Below are positions 1-6,343 of a stretch of 18,254 bases of DNA, piece after piece (within the stretch, counting starts at the first letter, position 1; every line of letters starts with the position of its first letter). The translations under genes and the position numbers were made by a program. Source of the stretch: an uncultured Bacteroidota bacterium (GTDB taxonomy: Bacteria > Bacteroidota > Bacteroidia > Chitinophagales > Saprospiraceae); the NCBI GenBank assembly GCA_937952445.1, contig CALGAA010000108.1, positions 1-18,254 on the forward strand. The letters run 5' to 3'. The notes beneath the pieces are model-generated. The model was not told the origin of the DNA. It ran no database searches and saw nothing but the letters and a program-made list of their open reading frames with translations.

Positions 1-420
1 ATAATTTCCTTCACCCATGGTGTAGCTCTTTTTCCGTCTCATTATCTGTTTATGTATAATAAAATTTAACGTGCGATGATATACGGATTTATTTTTAGAA
101 TACCAAATATTCGATGATGCATTTAGGCATCACCCGTATAAACTATCTTTTTGATGACCAACAGGCACTTCTTTGGCGTTCAGCGCATTGGATCAAAACC
201 AAACGAATGCGTAGAAGCTACAGGCTTGATTACCCTTTTTTGGGTTTATGGTGTAAGCTTACAAATTAAATGGTGTATAACTAAATCTCTGTCATGGGTA
301 TCGATGAAGCAGGGGCATCACATACTATTCCAATACTGCGAATTTATACTCAACCCAAACAGCATTCAGTTAAAATTTTTAGCCTGGATTGCGGATCCAA
401 TTCAGCCGGACAATCATTCT
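1..420. other. Left flank without a supportable gene
   Basis: This 420-base stretch lies downstream of the MbnP-like gene. Two plus-strand open frames overlap here: one from 114 to 269 (51 codons, ATG start) and one from a TTG at 151 running to 465, antisense into the end of the MbnP-like gene. Neither shows a family motif, a signal peptide or a membrane segment pattern that I recognise, and they compete with each other, so I do not call either. I saw no tRNA-like cloverleaf or strong terminator. MbnP-like genes are often followed by a di-haem cytochrome c peroxidase-type gene, and no such gene begins here on the minus strand. Confidence 0.5.
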
Positions 421-1146
421 TTAGTTCATAGAAGATACGAAACGATCGGCGATCATTTCCATTAATGGCAATTGTTCCAGTTGGTGGAGCACCGGTGATT
501 CCGTAATGGGGTATCCATCGAGGATGTGTTTCAAATCGATCGGAATGTTGATGACTTTGACCTCACCATCATCGATAGACAAGCCACTCGACCATTCCAG
601 GACACGGTAAGTGTCATCTCCACCTACATGAAGCGCAACGCTTTGAAGCTGACCTCCATTTACTTTATACGCTCCCTCGATTTTTTCAAAAATATAGCTC
701 TGCCAGGCCGGCCAATATTCGCTGGAAAAACTCAGTGCAGACCCCACCTCATGTTCCGATGGAGTCGTATTGTTCAGTGTGGGGTGCAATCCCAGCCCAA
801 AGGACAGGGACTCATAATTACCAGATGGAATTTCAAAGGTCAACTTCTGCTGGGTTTCAGGAATCGCATCGCCGTTGATATCCTGCAAAAAGGAAATATG
901 GAGTACATCCCACAACGGATACGTCTGGGTTCCATCGCTCAGCTTAAAGTCGGATAAATAAAAGCTCACCTTACTAAATTGCAATTCGACCGAATCATTC
1001 AATTCGTACACCTCGTTGGGTCCGGCAAGTGGTTCACCGTCGTATTGGAGTTGAAAAATTAAATCAACCTTGGCCACTGGATTATTTTCACTATTATCAC
1101 AGCTCGCCAAAATAATCAGAAATGCAAGTAAAAATATCCCTCTCAT
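421..1146 (-). CDS. MbnP-like (copper-binding family) lipoprotein
   Basis: Predicted secreted lipoprotein of about 241 residues. From the start I prefer (ATG at 1146), the N-terminus is MRGIFLLAFLIILASC, a compact signal with an LASC lipobox; the ATG at 1188 would add 14 residues and overlap gldD by 10 bases. The mature part carries features typical of MbnP-like proteins: an early segment on strand-forming residues followed by FYLSDFKL, a 'SFGLGLHPTLNN' segment and a 'YWPAWQSYIFEKIEG' segment. The family takes its name from MbnP, a partner of the di-haem protein MbnH in copper and methanobactin biology; many Bacteroidota copies have no proven function. It follows gldD by 32 bases and may be co-transcribed with it. 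The family assignment is fairly firm; copper binding in this copy is inference. No MbnH or peroxidase gene is visible in the 420 bases downstream. Confidence 0.8.
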   Translation of the reverse strand: MRGIFLLAFLIILASCDNSENNPVAKVDLIFQLQYDGEPLAGPNEVYELNDSVELQFSKVSFYLSDFKLSDGTQTYPLWDVLHISFLQDINGDAIPETQQKLTFEIPSGNYESLSFGLGLHPTLNNTTPSEHEVGSALSFSSEYWPAWQSYIFEKIEGAYKVNGGQLQSVALHVGGDDTYRVLEWSSGLSIDDGEVKVINIPIDLKHILDGYPITESPVLHQLEQLPLMEMIADRFVSSMN

Positions 1147-1178
1147 ACCAGTTCTAACGCAACTATAAAGGGGATGTT

Positions 1179-1826
1179 TCATTTCCACCGGAAACTTTTA
1201 AGCAGGGTATCTATATCGGTCTTAATATAATCAAGGATGGGGGCAATGGAGTCAGGATTGGGCTGAGCATTAAAGTACACCGCTCCCCTTAAGAAATGAT
1301 CCGCGGTATCAGTCAAAAAAAATTGGTATGGAGAGGCAACCGGCCCCGCCAGGTTGAATTCCATCCCCGATTCACGACCATCCAGGACGATGGGTGATTC
1401 GTCGATTCCACTGGCAATTGCACTGTGTTCATAGACCATTTTGAAGCTTTCGTTGGCCAGATTTTGGTAGGAATAATCATCCCCTATTGGGTAATAGGTA
1501 AAATGAATGCTGGCGTCAAGTGATGCATAATGCAAATCAAACCAACACTCGAAAGGGATAGCTTCATTAAAAAAGGTGTTCCGTTCGATGATTTCGGCGT
1601 GGGTGGATTTTTTAAACACAAATCCACAATCCCATTCCGGATCGACCAATTGGTATGCGGGATCGGGCAGGACCACTCTCGGGTACATTCTTGGTTTGGG
1701 CGAAAACGAGCCCTGTTCCCCAGATTGACAACTGACAATAAAAAGAACTGAGATTAGTGATAAACATCCTAAATTCCTACCAGAACTTAAAATGTATTGC
1801 ACCAGACTCCATACGAATTTATGCAT
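1179..1826 (-). CDS. gldD: Gliding motility lipoprotein GldD
   Basis: 215-residue lipoprotein. The signal region is longer than usual, with hydrophobic residues about 18-32 and an IVSC lipobox whose cysteine is residue 33. The mature start 'SPKPRMYPRVVLPD' and the C-terminal block 'ASPYQFFLTDTADHFLRGA' followed by a PNPDS segment and a terminal SFRWK are characteristic of GldD. In Flavobacterium johnsoniae GldD is a membrane-anchored protein required for gliding; its biochemical role is not established. The gene begins five bases after the ssb stop, so it is probably translated from the mutY-ssb transcript. In flavobacteria gldE normally lies between ssb and gldD; here there is no room for it. 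The length agrees with the family. Identification is firm; a role in motility of this organism is inferred from the family. Confidence 0.93.
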   Translation of the reverse strand: MHKFVWSLVQYILSSGRNLGCLSLISVLFIVSCQSGEQGSFSPKPRMYPRVVLPDPAYQLVDPEWDCGFVFKKSTHAEIIERNTFFNEAIPFECWFDLHYASLDASIHFTYYPIGDDYSYQNLANESFKMVYEHSAIASGIDESPIVLDGRESGMEFNLAGPVASPYQFFLTDTADHFLRGAVYFNAQPNPDSIAPILDYIKTDIDTLLKSFRWK

Positions 1827-1831
1827 GTATA

Positions 1832-2305
1832 TTAAAATGGCAGATCGTCTTCATCGTCAACGCTCTCCTGACCCGATGAGTCTGAGGCAGATGATGTTCT
1901 GGTTGACGACTGCGATGATGAGTGGCTTTGAGCCCATCGGCCATCCTCCTCCATTGGGAAAGACGAATCGCTTTGGCTGTCCCGCCGATCCAACGACCGG
2001 AGCACGTTGGCCACAACCTCGGTAATGTATCGGTCATTTCCATCTTTATCCTGATACTTCCTGGAAGTCAGTTTCCCTTCAACGTATACCAGGCTCCCCT
2101 TTTTCAATTGCCGTTCTGCACTCTCCGCCAAATACCTCCATAAGATGACATTGTGCCATTCGGTTACCGTCTGCCATTCGTTGTTCTTATCCCGGTAGTT
2201 TTCATTCGTGGCCATCGTAAATTTGGCGACTTTAGTACCACTTTCCAAAACCCGGACTTCCGGATCCTTACCCAAATTACCAACTAAAATTACTTTGTTA
2301 ATCAT
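1832..2305 (-). CDS. ssb: Single-stranded DNA-binding protein
   Basis: 157 residues. The first ~105 residues form the OB fold: it opens MINKVILVGNLGKDPEVR and continues with the TKVAKFTMATNE strand, a W-H-N-V-I-L-W-R segment and the 'GSLVYVEGKLTSRKYQDKDG' loop. A low-complexity Ser/Gln-rich linker follows (about 118-147) and the protein ends with the acidic tip DDEDDLPF, the conserved tail that recruits repair and replication partners in bacterial SSBs. The protein coats single-stranded DNA as a tetramer. The gene starts inside the last codons of mutY (8-base overlap), so the two are likely translationally coupled; gldD follows after five bases. The size is normal for a chromosomal SSB. No internal damage is seen. 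Confidence 0.97.
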   Translation of the reverse strand: MINKVILVGNLGKDPEVRVLESGTKVAKFTMATNENYRDKNNEWQTVTEWHNVILWRYLAESAERQLKKGSLVYVEGKLTSRKYQDKDGNDRYITEVVANVLRSLDRRDSQSDSSFPMEEDGRWAQSHSSSQSSTRTSSASDSSGQESVDDEDDLPF

Positions 2306-3383
2306 GACTTTGATTTATGCCCAATTTACGGGAATTTTGATTTATAAACAACCGAATTGGCCGCGGGAAGGCAAAGTTATCCATTTTTTTTAGCTTGACA
2401 AATTCGATGTTTTCATCCAATTCCCACTCCGGCAGGCTCGCTGTTACATGATAAAAATGAAGGATTAGCTTTCGATGGGATAATATCCATTCCATCTGAT
2501 CGATCAATGGAAATGGGGGACTTTTATCCCGCTGTTTGGATTTCATGGCCAATTTAAAATTGTCCAACTTTCCGACCAATGGAAAAAGATAGAGGTTTTG
2601 CCACACGGTCGAATCCTTATTTTGAATCACGGCGATTCGCCCATCACGGACGTAAACCCCAAAGTTCAACCACCGGGTTTGCTTTTCCCGGGACCGGGCC
2701 TTAATGGGAAGTTGATCGACCATATCCATTTGATACGCCTGACAGGAAAGTGCCGCAGGACACACTTCACAGCGGGGATTTCGGGGAGTGCAAGCCAATG
2801 ATCCAAAATTCATTATGGCTTGATTGAAATCAGCAGGAGGATGTATCTGGACAACCCCGTTGACAAGCTCCTGAATATAGCGTTGAACCGATGGTCGACC
2901 CACGTCTTCCGCAATTCCAAAATACCGGCTCACCACCCGCTTCACATTGCCATCCACCACCCCAATTCTTTCTCCAAATGCAAATGAAGCAATAGCAGCG
3001 CTTGTGTAGGGACCGATGCCTTTTAGTTTTGTGAGATCGCTGGCGTTGTCAGGAAACCGGCCATCCAATTCATCTCTCACGTGTCGAGCCGTATGGTGCA
3101 AACTTCTGGCCCTGCTGTAATATCCCAGTCCTTCCCATACGAGCATAACATCCTCCAACGAGGCATCTGCGAGCGTATCCAAATCAGGGAATGTTTCGAT
3201 GAATTTTTCAAAATAGGCCCAACCCTGTTCCACACGGGTTTGCTGTAAAATAATTTCAGCGATCCAAATGCTGTATGGATCGCTGAAATTTTTCCAGGGC
3301 ATCGGCCTCGGGTTGAATCTGGACCAGGTGAGTATATAATCTCCAAACCGATCCAGTTCTGCCGAAGTCCTTTGCTGCATCAT
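2298..3383 (-). CDS. mutY: Adenine DNA glycosylase MutY
   Basis: 361 residues. The enzyme removes adenine mispaired with 8-oxoguanine. Visible landmarks: IWIAEIILQQTRV with the catalytic Glu at residue 43; the helix-hairpin-helix LKGIGPYTSAAIASF at 119-133; VDGNVKR with the catalytic Asp at 144; and the iron-sulfur loop with cysteines at 198, 205, 208 and 214 (spacing C-x6-C-x2-C-x5-C). The C-terminal ~125 residues (from about 235) match the NUDIX-like domain that recognises 8-oxoG. Two Met codons stand at the start (3383 and 3380); either could be used. It follows the sigma-factor gene by 19 bases and overlaps ssb by 8 bases, indicating a shared transcript for a sigma factor and two DNA-maintenance proteins. 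All key residues are intact. Confidence 0.96.
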   Translation of the reverse strand: MMQQRTSAELDRFGDYILTWSRFNPRPMPWKNFSDPYSIWIAEIILQQTRVEQGWAYFEKFIETFPDLDTLADASLEDVMLVWEGLGYYSRARSLHHTARHVRDELDGRFPDNASDLTKLKGIGPYTSAAIASFAFGERIGVVDGNVKRVVSRYFGIAEDVGRPSVQRYIQELVNGVVQIHPPADFNQAIMNFGSLACTPRNPRCEVCPAALSCQAYQMDMVDQLPIKARSREKQTRWLNFGVYVRDGRIAVIQNKDSTVWQNLYLFPLVGKLDNFKLAMKSKQRDKSPPFPLIDQMEWILSHRKLILHFYHVTASLPEWELDENIEFVKLKKMDNFAFPRPIRLFINQNSRKLGINQSHD

Positions 3384-3402
3384 ATCGTGAGATCGAACTG
3401 CT

Positions 3403-3939
3403 TTAGCTCGCTCTTGATCTCAATTCGTATATGTTGTTGTATTGTACTTTAATCTTCTCTTTGAGTTCTTTCCGTGCAAAGTATATTCGACTTTTCACGG
3501 TACCCAACGGGAGATCAAGCTGATCGGCAATTTCGTGGTATTTGAACCCTTCGTAGTACATTTGGAAAGGCTCACGCAGGGATTCAGGTAAATCCTCGAT
3601 AATCTCGAAGAGTTCTTCCATGAACATGGATACTTCCCCCTTGTTGAAGATATCTTCCTCACCGCTATTGATGTAATACAGATTGCTCGTTTGATCCGAA
3701 ATCGTATTGTATCTCTTCCGTCTGCGGTAATTGTTGATAAAGATGTTCTTCATTATGGTCATTAACCAGGCTCTAAAATTAGTACCTGGCCTGAACTTAT
3801 CTTTATTGCTAAAAGCACGGTATGCCGTTTCCTGAAAAAGGTCGTGGGCTTCTTCGTCATCCTTAGTCAACGAGAACGCAAAGCTCCGCAGAACTTTTGT
3901 TTGCTCGTCAAAGTTGTTCGAAAATTCAAATCTGGACAT
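3403..3939 (-). CDS. ECF-type (sigma-70 family) RNA polymerase sigma factor
   Basis: 178 residues with the two-domain layout of extracytoplasmic-function sigma factors. Region 2 covers about residues 12-76, with DLFQETAYRAF (33-43) and the 'NFRAWLMTIMKNIFINNYRR' helix that contacts the -10 element. Region 4 covers about 115-168, with FKYHEIADQLDLPLGTVKSR as the helix-turn-helix that reads the -35 element. There is no region 1.1 or 3. Similar small sigma factors with the 'PGTNFRAWLMTIMKN' signature are widespread in Bacteroidota chromosomes. No anti-sigma factor gene is adjacent; the downstream neighbour is mutY. The protein is soluble with no membrane segment. The upstream region (3940-4116) holds a TAnnTTTG-like box and inverted repeats that could mediate autoregulation. 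Family assignment is firm; target genes cannot be told. Confidence 0.93.
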   Translation of the reverse strand: MSRFEFSNNFDEQTKVLRSFAFSLTKDDEEAHDLFQETAYRAFSNKDKFRPGTNFRAWLMTIMKNIFINNYRRRKRYNTISDQTSNLYYINSGEEDIFNKGEVSMFMEELFEIIEDLPESLREPFQMYYEGFKYHEIADQLDLPLGTVKSRIYFARKELKEKIKVQYNNIYELRSRAS

Positions 3940-3967
3940 AGTTTATAATTTTGTTTATTGACAAGTA

Positions 3968-3975
3968 CAAATATA
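3968..3975 (-). promoter_or_regulatory. Possible -7 promoter box for the sigma/mutY/ssb/gldD group
   Basis: Read on the minus strand this is TATATTTG, an exact match to the Bacteroidota -7 consensus TAnnTTTG, about 29 bases before the sigma-factor ATG. That would give a leader of roughly 20 bases. A clear -33 TTTG box at the usual 19-base distance is absent; the sequence there is TTTTA. The box is embedded in a 17-base near-perfect palindrome (3967-3983), so an operator overlapping the promoter is possible. The match to the consensus is seen; promoter activity is inference. Confidence 0.45.
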
Positions 3976-3978
3976 ATA

Positions 3979-4013
3979 TTTGTTCAACCATTTGTAAAAT
4001 TTACTTGAACAAA
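3979..4013. repeat. Inverted repeat upstream of the sigma-factor gene
   Basis: TTTGTTCAA at 3979-3987 and its exact reverse complement TTGAACAAA at 4005-4013 form nine-base arms with a 17-base spacer. The left arm partly overlaps the palindrome that contains the TATATTTG box. The geometry suits a dimeric regulator or a weak cruciform; there is no T-run that would make it a terminator for the upstream permease gene. Confidence 0.5.
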
Positions 4014-4099
4014 ATTCTCTTAAATTACTGTTATAGTCTTTAAGTGTTTCATAACTCACCTGTATATCAAACAGTTATACAAACATTAACGTTCATATT

Positions 4100-4120
4100 T
4101 TAGTGAATATTGTTCACTAA
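4100..4120. repeat. Inverted repeat across the stop codon of the LptF/LptG gene
   Basis: TTAGTGAA (4100-4107) and TTCACTAA (4113-4120) are perfect eight-base complements around a five-base loop. The right arm contains the stop codon (4117-4119) of the permease gene. The motif AACGTT, itself a palindrome, occurs just outside on both sides (4088-4093 and 4119-4124). The stem is AT-rich and no clear T-run follows in the direction of transcription, so it would be a weak terminator at best; an operator or mRNA 3' stabilising stem is possible. Confidence 0.45.
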
Positions 4121-5202
4121 CGTTGGGCAAGCTTGTACATGAAAAAGGTTACGGCACCAAATACTATATTGGGAAGCCAAACCCCCAGAGCGGGGGGAAC
4201 AACAGCAGAATTGGCGAAAGTGATGCTAAATTTGGAGAACATGATAAACAATGCGCCGATCAGCAAACCGGCGGCCAAATGCAGACCAAGACCGCCCCGA
4301 ACTTTGCGTGAGGATATGCTTACCGCCAGAATGGTCAGGATAAAAGACGTGACGGCATCAGCCGTACGTCGGTGGATTTCAATCCAGGATGAAGTGACGT
4401 TCGAAAACCCTTTCAGACGCTGCTCCTGAACTTTTTCATACAATTCTACCGTCGTAAACGTGCGTTCAAATTCGTCGATCATGATAAAATCATCAGGCTG
4501 GATATACAAGGTCGTATCCAAATATTTGTTTTTGTGTACTTCCAGCGTCTGTTCATCCCCATCGAAGGTCCGGATCGTATAATCGTACAGTTTCCACTGA
4601 AAGGGCGGTTCGACCATCTCCATCCGGTTTGCCTTGATGATTTCGACGATTTTATCATTTTCGATCCGATCCAGTTGGATATCATACGCTGTGGTGTCAC
4701 TAGCCCGGTACGTCCGGATATATATCATCGATTCCGGTGTAAGCATTTGCTGAATATTGCTTTCCCTGATCTTTTTCTTGTTGTCGCTCAAGTAATTGGC
4801 AATAAAGACGATCCTACTTTTTTCGCCGTAGGGAATCAGAAAATGGTTAGCAACCAGGTGGATTCCCGACACAATCAAACCTCCGATTATGTATGGATAC
4901 AATATCCGGTTGAAACTGATCCCGGCGTTGAGCATCGACAATATTTCACTGTTTTTAGCCAATCGGGACGTGAAAAATATTACGCTGATGAGAATAAATA
5001 TCGGCCAGATCGTGCTATCGATGAACATGATGAAGGGGATAAAATACTCCCGGATAATCTGACCGGCGGGCAATTGGGCATCCGCCAGCTTTTGGACCTT
5101 TTCGCTGTAATCAAAGACCACCGATATCGCAGTAGACAACAATACCGTAAAGAAAAAGGTCCGTAAGAACTTTCCGAGAATGTATTTGTCAAGTAGCTTC
5201 AT
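4117..5202 (-). CDS. LptF/LptG family permease (lipopolysaccharide export)
   Basis: 361-residue inner-membrane protein of the YjgP/YjgQ family. The topology matches LptF/LptG: three N-terminal membrane helices (about 13-31, 51-78, 98-122), a large periplasmic jelly-roll part (about 125-275) and three C-terminal helices (about 277-357). The segment SEILSMLNAGIS (85-96) is the cytoplasmic coupling helix that contacts the LptB ATPase. With LptB, LptF/LptG extract lipopolysaccharide from the inner membrane and pass it to the LptC/A bridge. LptF and LptG are homologous and cannot be told apart safely here. The ATG abuts the tgt stop (TAGATG), so translation is probably coupled. tgt followed by such a permease is an arrangement I recall from other Bacteroidota. 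No lptB is in the window. Confidence 0.92.
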   Translation of the reverse strand: MKLLDKYILGKFLRTFFFTVLLSTAISVVFDYSEKVQKLADAQLPAGQIIREYFIPFIMFIDSTIWPIFILISVIFFTSRLAKNSEILSMLNAGISFNRILYPYIIGGLIVSGIHLVANHFLIPYGEKSRIVFIANYLSDNKKKIRESNIQQMLTPESMIYIRTYRASDTTAYDIQLDRIENDKIVEIIKANRMEMVEPPFQWKLYDYTIRTFDGDEQTLEVHKNKYLDTTLYIQPDDFIMIDEFERTFTTVELYEKVQEQRLKGFSNVTSSWIEIHRRTADAVTSFILTILAVSISSRKVRGGLGLHLAAGLLIGALFIMFSKFSITFANSAVVPPALGVWLPNIVFGAVTFFMYKLAQR

Positions 5203-6339
5203 CTACAATCTTTGGCTGTATTGCAAAGTAGCTTTTTCTTTCCACGCTGTAAAACTCCCCTCCTTTATTTTTTCCCGGGCATCCCGGACCAATTGGAGGT
5301 AAAAGGACAGATTTTGCAACGTTGCAATCTGCCCGGCCAATAGTTCCTTGCTCAGGAATAAATGACGCAAATAGGCCCGGGAGTGGCGGCGGCTCGATTC
5401 TGAAATACTCCTCGAATCAATAGGCGTAAAATCATTTTTCCATTTCTCGTTGCGAATATTAATGATTCCTTCATGGGTATAGAGCATCCCGTGACGGGCA
5501 TTTCTGCTCGGTAACACACAATCGAACATATCAATCCCCAGCGCTATGTTTTCCAGAATATTGGCCGGCGTACCCACCCCCATGAGATACCGGGGGCGAT
5601 CAACGGGCAAAATATCCGTGATCAAATCCACCATGGCATACATATCTTCATCCGGTTCACCCACGGATAATCCACCGATCGCGTTGATCGGGGCATCTTT
5701 TGAAGCGATGTATTCCGCGGATTGTTTTCGCAATTCGGGATACACACTGCCTTGTACGATCGGCGCGAGGCATTGATCGTGACCATACAAAGGTTCTGTG
5801 GCTCCAAACCTGTCCAAACAGCGGTCGAGCCATCGGTGTGTCAGATGCATCGACTCACGGGCATATGTTTCCTCACATGGAAAAGGGGTGCATTCATCGA
5901 ACGCCATGATAATATCCGCCCCGATAATTCGCTGGCTATCCACCACCGATTCCGGGGTGAAAAAATGTTTGGAACCATCGATGTGACTACGAAACTCGAC
6001 ACCATCTTCCTTGATTTTTCGGTTGCGCCCAAGCGAATATACCTGATATCCCCCTGAGTCAGTGAGTAAGGGCCGTTTCCAACCGTTGAACTGGTGTATC
6101 CCCCCGGCATTTTGAATCACTTCTTCCCCCGGTCGAAGATAAAGATGGTACGTATTCGCCAGGATGATTTCGGCTTCCACGATTGATTCCAATTCAGACA
6201 TATGTACCCCTTTCACACTTGCCGCCGTACCGACCGGCATAAAAATTGGTGTGTCGATGACCCCCCTCGATGTCTGAATTCGGCCGGTACGGGCCTTGGA
6301 TTTCGCATCCCGGTGGTCTATTTCAAAAGTAAAATTCAA
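5203..6339 (-). CDS. tgt: tRNA-guanine transglycosylase with altered zinc site
   Basis: Exchanges guanine-34 of certain tRNAs for the queuosine precursor preQ1. Catalytic signatures are intact: LLTDSGGYQVYSL with the general-base Asp, and DMFDCVLPSRNARHG with the nucleophilic Asp just before Cys. The family ends at about 375 residues. Homology begins at NFTFEIDH, right after a TTG at 6339, which would give 378 residues and start four bases past the rodA stop; the alternative ATG at 6381 adds 14 residues of poor similarity and overlaps rodA by 38 bases, so I prefer the TTG. The oddity is the structural zinc site: where E. coli Tgt has C-x-C-x-x-C, this protein has S-x-S-x-x-S (coding positions 5392-5409), and the fourth ligand, His before N-L, is Gln (5314-5316). 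The catalytic function is still likely. The stop touches the permease ATG. Confidence 0.95.
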   Translation of the reverse strand: MNFTFEIDHRDAKSKARTGRIQTSRGVIDTPIFMPVGTAASVKGVHMSELESIVEAEIILANTYHLYLRPGEEVIQNAGGIHQFNGWKRPLLTDSGGYQVYSLGRNRKIKEDGVEFRSHIDGSKHFFTPESVVDSQRIIGADIIMAFDECTPFPCEETYARESMHLTHRWLDRCLDRFGATEPLYGHDQCLAPIVQGSVYPELRKQSAEYIASKDAPINAIGGLSVGEPDEDMYAMVDLITDILPVDRPRYLMGVGTPANILENIALGIDMFDCVLPSRNARHGMLYTHEGIINIRNEKWKNDFTPIDSRSISESSRRHSRAYLRHLFLSKELLAGQIATLQNLSFYLQLVRDAREKIKEGSFTAWKEKATLQYSQRL

Positions 6340-6343
6340 ATTG

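Noticed and set aside
114..269. 51-codon plus-strand frame with a W-R-S and basic K-T-K-R-M-R-R stretch, resembling a transposase tail
   Set aside because: Too short and without a recognisable family motif; the resemblance is only compositional.
151..465. 104-codon plus-strand frame starting at TTG
   Set aside because: It overlaps the end of the MbnP-like gene in antisense, competes with another frame at 114-269, and shows no motif or signal.
4534..5166. 210-codon plus-strand frame inside the permease gene
   Set aside because: Antisense shadow of a well-supported membrane protein gene; no independent signals.
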